A stretch of 64,000 nucleotides of DNA, from assembly GCF_965118895.1 (NCBI RefSeq), contig NZ_CBCPJJ010000022.1, forward strand, positions 173,498 to 237,497, given 5' to 3'. Position numbers and translations under genes: made by a program. This document shows positions 17,651 to 25,451 of this stretch, in pieces (position 1 is the first letter of the stretch; each line of letters begins with the position of its first letter). The stretch is from Rahnella inusitata_A. Lineage in GTDB: Bacteria > Pseudomonadota > Gammaproteobacteria > Enterobacterales > Enterobacteriaceae. A model generated the notes under the pieces. The model ran no database searches. It had not been told where the DNA came from and worked only from the letters and a program-made list of their open reading frames with translations.

Positions 17651-17673
17651 GATATGTGATAACATAACAAAAT
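17651..17673 (-). promoter_or_regulatory. Zur-like box over the promoter of the metallophore-type operon
   Basis: The core ATGTGATA-A-CATAACAA at 17654-17670 matches the enterobacterial Zur palindrome ATGTTATA-N-TATAACAT at 13 of 16 scored positions. It overlaps the -10 of a candidate minus-strand promoter (TTGCAT, 18-base spacer, TATGTT), where bound Zur would block transcription under zinc-replete conditions. This is the best direct evidence that the operon is about zinc acquisition. The outer flanks match only weakly. Confidence 0.6.
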
Positions 17674-17817
17674 GTATCAATTTGATGCAAAAGGTTTTGT
17701 GATTTTTATTCTCACCGGGAATGTGCGCAGACATAACAGGGTCTTTATTTAAGCCTTATTTCAGCAGGATTCTTAAGACAAAAAATGTCCGAAACAGCGT
17801 TCTGTCAGAATCAGCGC

Positions 17818-18204
17818 TTATTCTGCTTTATGATAATTGCCTTGCTCGTCGGCGCTTTCAAAAATCATTGAGACGGAATTGACGCAGTGACGCAGATTCT
17901 TCTCAGTTAAATATTCGCCCTCAAAAACATGCCCCAAATGCGCTTTACAGTTGGCACAAACGATTTCCGTCCTGCGGCCATCGGCATCCGGTACACGTTC
18001 TACCGCACCCGGAATTTCATCGTCGAAAGCAGGCCATCCGCAATGGGATTCGAATTTGTGTTCTGAGGAATAGAGCGGCGCAGAGCATCTTTTGCAGACA
18101 TAACGGCCTGGCGAAAAATGGTCGTTATACTCGCCGGTATTCGGGCGTTCTGTCCCTTTGTTTTCGATGACAAAACGTTCAAAATCATTCAATTCTCTGT
18201 TCAT
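17818..18204 (-). CDS. msrB: Peptide-methionine (R)-S-oxide reductase MsrB
   Basis: 128-residue cytosolic repair enzyme reducing methionine-R-sulfoxide in proteins. Structural zinc cysteines are in place: Cys37/Cys40 (CKRC) and Cys83/Cys86 (CANC). The substrate-site motif is HCGWPAF with Cys55, and the catalytic Cys107 lies in LRHCVNS. The usual RYC is RHC here, and the end is SVSMIF instead of the more common SAALRF; both are conservative. Length and start match the family. Monocistronic, with the metallophore-type operon promoter about 180 bases downstream. Confidence 0.95.
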   Translation of the reverse strand: MNRELNDFERFVIENKGTERPNTGEYNDHFSPGRYVCKRCSAPLYSSEHKFESHCGWPAFDDEIPGAVERVPDADGRRTEIVCANCKAHLGHVFEGEYLTEKNLRHCVNSVSMIFESADEQGNYHKAE

Positions 18205-18299
18205 TATAATTGCTCCAGGCAGGTGACATTGCAGCGATAGTGTATCTCTATATTGTGGCTATAGAGTATAGCTGCAAGTGCCTTCCTGCCTGCGACGTC

Positions 18300-19673
18300 T
18301 TACTTCACGCCACCCCCCAGCGACTGCCACAGCGTAATCCGGTTTTCAAAATCGGTCTGTTGCAGGGCGATCAAATCCAGCTGTGCCGACCACAATGAAC
18401 GCTGATTAGTCAGCACCGTCAGGTAATCACCGGCTCCGGCTTGATAGCTGCGAAGGGAAATATCGTAGCTGCTTTGCGCGGCAGCGACGTATTGCTGTTG
18501 TGCATCCATTTGCTCATCCAGCGTTGCGCGGCGTGCGAGGGCGTTGGAGACGTCTTTGAAGGCGCTTTGAATGGCTTTTTCATAGGCGGCGATCAGCCCC
18601 TTTTTCTCCGCTTCGGCATAACGTAACTGCGCGGTGTTGCTGCCGCCGGTGAACAGCGGCAGGGAAAGGCTCGGGGCGAATGACCACACATTGGCGCCGT
18701 GGCTGAACAGGTTCGAGAGCGAGCTGCTGCCGACGCCTGCGCTGGCGGTCAGCGACAGCGACGGGAAGAAGTTCGCCCGCGCGGCACCGATATCCGCATT
18801 GGCGCTTTTCAGGTTGTGCTCGGCTTCCTGCACGTCCGGGCGGCGCAATAATACCGAGGAGGACACCCCGGCAGGCACCAGCGCGATGGCCTGCGGTGAC
18901 AGTGATTCGAGCGTACCCGGCAGCAGATTTTGCGGCACGGTGTCGCCGACCAACAGGTTCAGCGCATTGATGTCCTGCGCGACCAGTGTCTGATAGCTGG
19001 CGACGCTGGCGCGCGCCTGCTGATAAATCGCCATCGAGGAGCTGACGTCCGGCCCGGAGGCTACGCCTTCTTTTTGCCGCAGTTGCGTGATACGCAGGGA
19101 ATCGGCGGCGCTGGTCATGGTGTCCTGCGCCAGTTTCAGATTGCTGTTATCCGCAGCCAGCGTGATCCACGCGGTGCTGGTTTCGGCAATCAGCGTCAGA
19201 CGGGTGTTCAGGGCGGTGGATTCGCTCGCCAGCCAGGTCTCTTTCGCCGCCTGACTTAGACTGCGGTTGCGGCCAAATAAATCAATTTCAAAGCTGCTCA
19301 CCGCGCCATCTGCAGTAGCGCTGCTGCTGACGCCCGCATCCTGCGTCCGGCTGCGGGTTTGCGACAGCTCGGCATCCACGGTGGGGAACAGGCTGGCGCG
19401 CTGCTCGCCGTACAGGGCGCGGGCGGATTCGATGTCAGCAATCGCTTCCTGCAAATCACGGTTGCTGGTCAGCGCCCGTTCGACCACGTTGTTGAGGCGT
19501 GCGTCGGTCATGATGTGCTGCCAGTCGGTCAGCACGGCACTGGCGTCTGCCGGGGTTCCCTGCGCCGCCCACACGGACGGCACCGGGGCGGCGGGGCGCT
19601 GATAATCGGGATCCAGCGAAATACAGCCTGCCAGCAGCATGGACAACGAAAGAATACTCAGACGAAAAATCAT
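18300..19673 (-). CDS. RND efflux outer-membrane lipoprotein channel (OprM/NodT family)
   Basis: 457 residues. The signal peptide ends in lipobox LLAGC with acylated Cys17, followed by ISLDPDYQRPAAPVP, the classic OprM/CusC-type start. Two outer-membrane efflux repeats cover about 60-245 and 265-450 and contain the long alpha-barrel helices (VLLRRPDVQEAEHNLKSANA). It provides the trimeric outer-membrane duct for the RND pump encoded just upstream, separated by three bases from the permease gene. Substrates unknown. Confidence 0.93.
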   Translation of the reverse strand: MIFRLSILSLSMLLAGCISLDPDYQRPAAPVPSVWAAQGTPADASAVLTDWQHIMTDARLNNVVERALTSNRDLQEAIADIESARALYGEQRASLFPTVDAELSQTRSRTQDAGVSSSATADGAVSSFEIDLFGRNRSLSQAAKETWLASESTALNTRLTLIAETSTAWITLAADNSNLKLAQDTMTSAADSLRITQLRQKEGVASGPDVSSSMAIYQQARASVASYQTLVAQDINALNLLVGDTVPQNLLPGTLESLSPQAIALVPAGVSSSVLLRRPDVQEAEHNLKSANADIGAARANFFPSLSLTASAGVGSSSLSNLFSHGANVWSFAPSLSLPLFTGGSNTAQLRYAEAEKKGLIAAYEKAIQSAFKDVSNALARRATLDEQMDAQQQYVAAAQSSYDISLRSYQAGAGDYLTVLTNQRSLWSAQLDLIALQQTDFENRITLWQSLGGGVK

Positions 19674-19676
19674 GTC

Positions 19677-22600
19677 TTACTCCTGCGCGTCTTTGTGGCG
19701 GGTGAATACTTTTTTCACCAGCACGAAGAACAGCGGAACAAAGAAAATAGCCAGCAGGGTGGCGGTAAGCGTGCCCCCAATGATGCCGGTCCCGATTGCG
19801 ATGCGGCTGTTGGCGCCTGCGCCGGTGGCAATCGCCAGCGGCATCACCCCGGCGATAAACGCCAGCGAGGTCATCAAAATCGGTCTCAAACGGGTGCGGG
19901 CGGCGGAAACAGCGGCGGCGGTCAGCGTACTGCCCTGTTTAAGCGCGGCTTCGGCGAATTCGACGATCAGAATGGCGTTTTTCGACGAAAGCCCGATGGT
20001 GGTCAGCAGCGCCACCTGGAAATACACATCGTTATTCAGGCCGCGGAACGACGCCGCCAGTGAGGCACCGAGCAGGCCGAGCGGAATAACCAGAATGACC
20101 GAGAACGGCACCGACCAGCTTTCGTACAGCGCGGCTAAGCACAGGAACACCACCAGAATCGAGATGGCATACAGGCTCAGCGCCTGGCCGCTGGCGAGCT
20201 TTTCCTGCAACGATAATCCGCTCCACGCCCACGTCGAACCTGCGGGCAGCTGATCCGCCAGCGCCTCCATTTTTGCCATGGCAGCACCTGAGCTGTAGCC
20301 GTCAGTGTTTTCGCCCTGAATCTCAAACGAGGTAGAACCGTTGTAGCGCGACAGGCTTTCCGGGCCATAGCTCCAGCGGGTGGTGGCGAAGGCGGAGAAC
20401 GGCGTCATGCTGGTGCCATCGCTGCTGCGCACAAACCATTTATTCAGGTCTGCCGGTTTAGAACGGAACTGAGTGTCGCCCTGAATGTAGACTTCCTTGA
20501 CCCGTCCGCGATCGATGAAATCGTTGACGTAGGTACCGCCCCACGCGCTGCTCAGGGTGGCGGTGACGTCACTGAGCGATAACCCGAGCGCCACGGCTTT
20601 ATTGTTGTCGATATCCACCTGTAGCTGTGGCATTTGCGGTAAGTCGTTGGCGCGCACCGACTGGAGTTCCGGGCTTTTACCCGCCAGCGCCAGCAGTTCG
20701 GTGCGCAGTTTCATCAGTTCGTCACGGCTGGTGCCGCCGGTGGACATCAGTTCAAAGGTGAAACCGTTACTCTGGCCGAGGCCGTCTACCGCCGGTGGCG
20801 TCATGGCGATGACTTTTGCATCCCGGATAACCGATAAATCCCGCATCGCGCGCCCGGCGATGGATTGCGCGGTATTGGTGCTGCCCGGTCGGTCGTCCCA
20901 GTTTTTCAGCGAGACGAACGCCATACCGGCGTTCTGGCCGCTGCCGCTGAAGTTAAACCCGGTGATGGTGAAGATAACGTTGGTATTGTCTTTCTCTTTA
21001 TCGAGGAACCACTGTGTCACACGGTCGTTCACCGCTTCGGTACGGTTGGCCGTCGCGCCGGCAGGCAGGGTGTATTGCACCATGATTTCGCCCTGATCTT
21101 CGGTTGGCAGAAAACTGCCGGGCAGGCTGTACATGACGAACGCCATTACCGCTGACATGGAGCCGTACAGCAGCACCATCGCCACCGGGCGGCGCAGGCC
21201 ATGCATCACGCCATTCTCATAGCGGTTTTCAGTGCGGGAATAGAGGCGGTTGAAGCCGCCGAAGAAGCCGGTTTTGGCCTGCGGTTTATGACGCAGAAAC
21301 GCGCCGCACAGTGCCGGAGTTAACGTCAGCGCTACCACCACCGAGAGGATCATCGCGGAGATAATGGTGACGGAGAACTGGCGGTAGATAACGCCGGTCG
21401 AGCCGCCGAAGAAAGCCATCGGCAGGAAGACGGCGGAGAGGACCAGCGCAATCGCCACCAGCGCGCCGGAAATTTCACCCATCGATTTTTCGGTGGCTTC
21501 GCGGGCGGAAAGCCCTTCCTCATGCATTATTCGCTCAACGTTTTCCACCACCACAATGGCGTCATCCACCAGCAGCCCGATGGCCAGCACCATGGCGAAC
21601 AGCGTCAGGGTGTTGATCGAATACCCGAACAGCGCGAGCACGCCGAAGGTGCCGAGCAGAACGACGGGCACCGCCAGCGCCGGGATCAACGTGGCACGTA
21701 TATTCTGCATAAACAGGTACATCACCACGATCACCAGCACGATGGCTTCGACCAGCGTTTTGATCACGTCCTGAACGGAGATTTTGATGAAGTCAGTGCT
21801 GTCTTTCGGATACGCCACGTCATAGCCTTTCGGCATGCTGCGCTGGTATTCGGCAATGGTATTTTTTACCAGCGTCGCCGTATCGAGTGCGTTGGCTCCG
21901 GGTGCCAGCATCACGGCGACACCTGCCGCCGGATGGCCGTTCAGCTGTGAAGACGCGGTGTAATCTTCGCTGCCCATCTCGACACGGGCGATGTCGCTGA
22001 TGCGCACAACCGCGCCGCCGGTATTGCTCTTAACGATAATATTGCGAAACTGCTCCGGGGTTTGCAGACGTGACTGTGCCCGCACGGTGGCGGTCAGCTG
22101 CTGCGTGTCTGAAGAGGGCAGTCCGCCGATTTTACCGGCTGAAATCTGCACGTTCTGCGCTTCAATCGCACTTTGCACGTCGGACGGCATCAGGTCATAG
22201 GCCGCCAGTTTGGTCGGATCCATCCAGATGCGCATGGCGTATTCCGCCCCGAACACTTGCAGACTGCCGACGCCGCTGACGCGCGCCAGCGGATCCTGCA
22301 TGTTACTCACCAGCCAGTCGGCGATGTCCGAACTGGTGGCTTTGTCGGTTTTATCGTACACCGCCATGATCAGCAGGAAGCTGGATTGCGATTTAGTGAC
22401 GGTCACGCCCGCTTCCTGCACTTCCGTCGGCAGGCGTGACTCGGCCTGCTGCACTTTATTCTGCACCTGTACCTGCGCGGTATCCGCGTTAGTGCCTTGC
22501 TGGAAGGTGACGGTGATATCCACAGAGCCGTCCGAGCTGCTGCTTGAACTAAAATACAGCAGGTTATCGAGACCGGTAAGCTGCTGCTCGATGACCTGCG

Positions 22601-22787
22601 TGACGCTGTTTTCAAGGGTTTCGGCGGAAGCGCCGGTATAGGTAGCTTTGATTTTAACCGACGGCGGCGCGACGTCCGGATACTGCGCCACAGGCAGCGT
22701 GCGGATCGCCATCACACCGGCCATCATGATCAGAATAGAAATCACCCACGCGAACACCGGGCGGCGTACAAAGAAGCGTGAAAACAT
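19677..22787 (-). CDS. RND multidrug efflux permease (AcrB/HAE1 family)
   Basis: 1036 residues, the standard AcrB length, with twelve membrane helices and two large periplasmic loops. Helix 4 carries the proton-relay acidic pair in GLLVDDAIVVVENVER. The N-terminus MFSRFFVRRPVFAWVISI and the motif PVAQYPDVAPP are typical of HAE1 pumps. The C-terminal half has KNAILIVEFA and RPILMTSLAFIAGVMPL. The start overlaps the adaptor stop by one base. With the adaptor and channel it forms a complete three-gene pump, probably controlled by the PadR protein encoded upstream. Confidence 0.96.
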   Translation of the reverse strand: MFSRFFVRRPVFAWVISILIMMAGVMAIRTLPVAQYPDVAPPSVKIKATYTGASAETLENSVTQVIEQQLTGLDNLLYFSSSSSSDGSVDITVTFQQGTNADTAQVQVQNKVQQAESRLPTEVQEAGVTVTKSQSSFLLIMAVYDKTDKATSSDIADWLVSNMQDPLARVSGVGSLQVFGAEYAMRIWMDPTKLAAYDLMPSDVQSAIEAQNVQISAGKIGGLPSSDTQQLTATVRAQSRLQTPEQFRNIIVKSNTGGAVVRISDIARVEMGSEDYTASSQLNGHPAAGVAVMLAPGANALDTATLVKNTIAEYQRSMPKGYDVAYPKDSTDFIKISVQDVIKTLVEAIVLVIVVMYLFMQNIRATLIPALAVPVVLLGTFGVLALFGYSINTLTLFAMVLAIGLLVDDAIVVVENVERIMHEEGLSAREATEKSMGEISGALVAIALVLSAVFLPMAFFGGSTGVIYRQFSVTIISAMILSVVVALTLTPALCGAFLRHKPQAKTGFFGGFNRLYSRTENRYENGVMHGLRRPVAMVLLYGSMSAVMAFVMYSLPGSFLPTEDQGEIMVQYTLPAGATANRTEAVNDRVTQWFLDKEKDNTNVIFTITGFNFSGSGQNAGMAFVSLKNWDDRPGSTNTAQSIAGRAMRDLSVIRDAKVIAMTPPAVDGLGQSNGFTFELMSTGGTSRDELMKLRTELLALAGKSPELQSVRANDLPQMPQLQVDIDNNKAVALGLSLSDVTATLSSAWGGTYVNDFIDRGRVKEVYIQGDTQFRSKPADLNKWFVRSSDGTSMTPFSAFATTRWSYGPESLSRYNGSTSFEIQGENTDGYSSGAAMAKMEALADQLPAGSTWAWSGLSLQEKLASGQALSLYAISILVVFLCLAALYESWSVPFSVILVIPLGLLGASLAASFRGLNNDVYFQVALLTTIGLSSKNAILIVEFAEAALKQGSTLTAAAVSAARTRLRPILMTSLAFIAGVMPLAIATGAGANSRIAIGTGIIGGTLTATLLAIFFVPLFFVLVKKVFTRHKDAQE

Positions 22788-23947
22788 CAGGCTGCTCCTT
22801 CAATGCTTTGGGTGGTGTTGTCATTCACGACGGCGGGTTGTACTTCTACCGGTGTGACGGTGTCACCGGCGGCTACTTTATCGTTGCCTTCTACCAGTAT
22901 GCGATCCCCGGCCTGCAGGCCTTTGGTAATTACCCAAAAGGTGCCGGTCGCTTCACCGGTTTCCACATGGCGCTGTTCAACTTTGTTTTCTGCCGTGACG
23001 ACCAGCGCGGTGGCTTCGCCTTTCGCGTCGCGGGTAATGCCCTGCTGCGGTGCCAGAATCGCATTTTCGACTACACCTTCATCGACCGCAGCACGAATAA
23101 ACATACCGGGTAATAACACGTGTTTCGGATTCGGGAACACGGCGCGCAGGGTGACAGAACCTGTGGCTTCATCGACGGCCACTTCGGTCAGCTCCAGACG
23201 TCCTTTTTCGGCATATATCGAGCCGTCTTCCAGCGTCAGCGTGACGCCGAGCGTATCGCTGTTGGTCGCCAGCGCGCGTTTGCGCAGGCTCAGTAAATCG
23301 GCACTGGATCGGGTGAGATCGACATACATCGAATCGAGATTTCGCACGGTGGCGAGCGCGGTGTCCTGCGAGGCGGAAACCAGCGCGCCTGGTGTGACAG
23401 AAGAGATGCCAATGCGTCCGTCAATGGGGGAGGTGACGCGCGTCCAGTCGAGATTGATTCTGGCGGTTTCCAGCGAGGCGGCTTTTTCATCGACGCTGGC
23501 ACGGTCTTCCGCACACGCGGATTGCGCATCATCGGCGTCCTGCTGCGACACACCTTGCTGTTTCACCAGCGTGGCGTAGCGCTTCGCTTTCTGACAGTCG
23601 GAAATCACCAGTGCTTTGGCGCTTTTCAACGCAGCGGCGGCCTGATCGTAGGTGGCTTTATAAGATGACGGATCAATCTGATACAGCGCCTGACCGGCCC
23701 TGACGATATCGCCTTCGGTAAACAGCCGTTTCTGAATAATCCCACCCACCTGCGGCCGCACATCGGCAGTCAGCGTGGCGGTGGTGCGCCCGGTTAATTC
23801 GCTGACCAGATTAAACGGCCGGGCTTTAAGCGTGACAATGCCCACGTCGGTGGGGGCCGGGGCTTGCTGAACCGTCGGCGAATTATCGCAACCGCTCAGC
23901 CCGAGAATAACGAACAGGCAGGTGAGTTTTATGGGTCTTATTGGCAT
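22787..23947 (-). CDS. RND efflux periplasmic adaptor lipoprotein (AcrA family)
   Basis: 386 residues. The lipobox LGLSGC places the acyl-Cys at 20. Order: N-terminal beta segment, lipoyl half-motif (VRPQVGGIIQKRLFTEGD around 65-85), alpha-hairpin of about 100-160, second lipoyl half (SPIDGRIG), beta-barrel and membrane-proximal domain. The hairpin contains two cysteines, one in each helix (SDCQKAK and QSACAED), which is unusual for AcrA-type adaptors and could form a periplasmic disulfide. First gene of the pump operon. Confidence 0.94.
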   Translation of the reverse strand: MPIRPIKLTCLFVILGLSGCDNSPTVQQAPAPTDVGIVTLKARPFNLVSELTGRTTATLTADVRPQVGGIIQKRLFTEGDIVRAGQALYQIDPSSYKATYDQAAAALKSAKALVISDCQKAKRYATLVKQQGVSQQDADDAQSACAEDRASVDEKAASLETARINLDWTRVTSPIDGRIGISSVTPGALVSASQDTALATVRNLDSMYVDLTRSSADLLSLRKRALATNSDTLGVTLTLEDGSIYAEKGRLELTEVAVDEATGSVTLRAVFPNPKHVLLPGMFIRAAVDEGVVENAILAPQQGITRDAKGEATALVVTAENKVEQRHVETGEATGTFWVITKGLQAGDRILVEGNDKVAAGDTVTPVEVQPAVVNDNTTQSIEGAA

Positions 23948-23993
23948 GATGGTTTTCCGTCAGTCTGAAACAGGCATGAAAATCCCGGTGACC

Positions 23994-24011
23994 GCATTAT
24001 AAATATAATGC
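23994..24011. promoter_or_regulatory. Perfect inverted repeat upstream of the RND operon
   Basis: GCATTATA-AA-TATAATGC, two perfect 8-base arms around AA, 47 bases upstream of the adaptor start. It is a strong candidate repressor operator in the pump promoter. The arm sequence differs from the palindrome in front of the PadR gene, so the binding protein cannot be named with certainty. Confidence 0.5.
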
Positions 24012-24094
24012 GGAAATATAAAGGGCAGATTGCGTAAGGCTTTAATTAAGCAGGGTAAATAGTGAGGTTTGGCGAAACTAACTCACCATTACTA

Positions 24095-24589
24095 TTATAA
24101 TTTTTTTATTTTATCTGTAGCTTCGTTAATAATATTTATGATTTTAACCAGTTTTTCATCAGACGGTTTTTCATTATATTTCTTCGTCCGTAACGTTATT
24201 TTAAAGTTCTCGATGGCATATATAATTTCTGGCGGCGGTGGCGGATTCGTTTCCATCACACGGGTTTTTATTTTCTCTTCGACGACGCGAATTTCCTTCC
24301 TTCTCGCGGCCAGATATTCAGATCCGGCAGGCGTCATGGAAAACTGTTTTTTGCCGCCGTCGATTTCCGCTACGCTGGCGTAGCCTTCTTCGACAATCAG
24401 CGACAAGATCGGGTAGATCACGCCGGGGCTGGGGATGTAGGCCCCCATCGAATAGCCCTCAATGGTTTTAATGATCTCATAGCCGTGCGCCGGATTTATC
24501 TGGATCAGATGCAATACAAACAACGTCAGTTCCTGACGCGTGAGCAGTTTGCTTTTGCGGCGTGCTGCCGGTTCGGACGTTTTCATCAT
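24095..24589 (-). CDS. PadR-family transcriptional regulator
   Basis: About 164 residues. A PadR winged helix occupies residues 15-90 (LFVLHLIQINPAHGYEIIKT, then SPGVIYPILSLIVEEGY), followed by a charged C-terminal helical region. Start choice: the first in-frame ATG (24607) is weakly placed, while the ATG at 24589 follows GAAGGGA at good spacing. The gene lies directly upstream of the RND operon on the same strand. PadR repressors commonly control adjacent efflux genes and dissociate on binding phenolic or drug ligands. The run PPPPPE near residue 120 is a flexible proline stretch. Confidence 0.88.
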   Translation of the reverse strand: MMKTSEPAARRKSKLLTRQELTLFVLHLIQINPAHGYEIIKTIEGYSMGAYIPSPGVIYPILSLIVEEGYASVAEIDGGKKQFSMTPAGSEYLAARRKEIRVVEEKIKTRVMETNPPPPPEIIYAIENFKITLRTKKYNEKPSDEKLVKIINIINEATDKIKKL

Positions 24590-24619
24590 TTTCCCTTTTC
24601 CCTTCATCGGCTACGGCCT

Positions 24620-24633
24620 CAAGATATATCTTG
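24620..24633. promoter_or_regulatory. Perfect 14-bp palindrome CAAGATATATCTTG, likely PadR operator
   Basis: A gap-free palindrome 31 bases upstream of the padR start. PadR-family proteins often bind such AT-cored palindromes in their own promoters, so negative autoregulation is likely. A second perfect palindrome, TTGTTTTAAAACAA, lies at 24696-24709. Confidence 0.5.
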
Positions 24634-24860
24634 TGAGCGTTGAGGGTCAAGCCTGCGGCGGGGCGTAAATGTTGCGTAAGAATAGTGTTAATCTATTGTT
24701 TTAAAACAACTAAAATTTCATTCTTGCAGATTGAATCGATAACGCCTGACAAAACTTAACATTCTGCTCCCGCCATTATCTGTCTGAATTGCAATATAAA
24801 ATCAATTCATCACGGAGGTGACGGTTTCGTTATGTAAGCATTGCGAAAAAGCGCCATTTG

Positions 24861-25451
24861 TCAGCTGCACTGACGGGTTTTAATGCTGTTCGCAATGTCT
24901 GAAGCCACGTCGCGCATCAGCGCCTGCTGAGTGGCGACCAGTCCGGGATACCCTGCCTGCGACATTTTCTGATGCTGCGTACGGCAGGTGAGTAGCTGTT
25001 CTTCTGCTGAACCCGCCTCGAAACTTAGCCGCCAGGTCACGGCAATGCTGGCGCGGTTGCCCGGCCACGCATCAAATTGTTGAACCGCCACGCTGATGCC
25101 CACCACCGGTTTGTCCTGCGGCGGCGTCAGCCCGCTGACCTCGACGGTATTCAGTGAGCGTTCCAGCTGGCCGGTGAGCGCGCTGCGCATTTCCTCTGGC
25201 AGCGGCGATGCCCACAGGGCGTTATCCGAGATAAAGGTTTCGCCGTTGCTTTTGCGCGTCACCAATTGCGGCTGATTCAGCTGTCCCGGTACCGTCACCG
25301 GATGCATGCGGATCACAAAGGGTGCTGCGGCGGCGGCGGGCGGCGTACTGTCGCCATTCACCAGCGTGTAATAGTGCGGCGGCGTGGACGTTGCACATCC
25401 GCTTAACAGCAGCAGGGCACCGGCGATGTTCAGGGCAGTGTTCAGTTTCAT
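24861..25451 (-). CDS. pqiC: Intermembrane transport lipoprotein PqiC
   Basis: 196 residues. The lipobox LLLSGC (acyl-Cys19) is followed by ATSTPPHYYTL, the typical start of the PqiC/YmbA family (DUF330/ABC-type transport auxiliary). PqiC anchors to the outer membrane and receives the PqiB needle in a lipid-trafficking or membrane-integrity system. The start overlaps the pqiB stop by four bases. The C-terminus is helical (LVATQQALMRDVASDIANSI), as in E. coli YmbA. Likely co-expressed with pqiAB. Confidence 0.93.
   Translation of the reverse strand: MKLNTALNIAGALLLLSGCATSTPPHYYTLVNGDSTPPAAAAAPFVIRMHPVTVPGQLNQPQLVTRKSNGETFISDNALWASPLPEEMRSALTGQLERSLNTVEVSGLTPPQDKPVVGISVAVQQFDAWPGNRASIAVTWRLSFEAGSAEEQLLTCRTQHQKMSQAGYPGLVATQQALMRDVASDIANSIKTRQCS

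Noticed and set aside
19359..20063. A 234-codon plus-strand frame across the RND channel and permease junction
   Set aside because: Antisense shadow of two well-recognised RND genes; it runs through both genes and their boundary.
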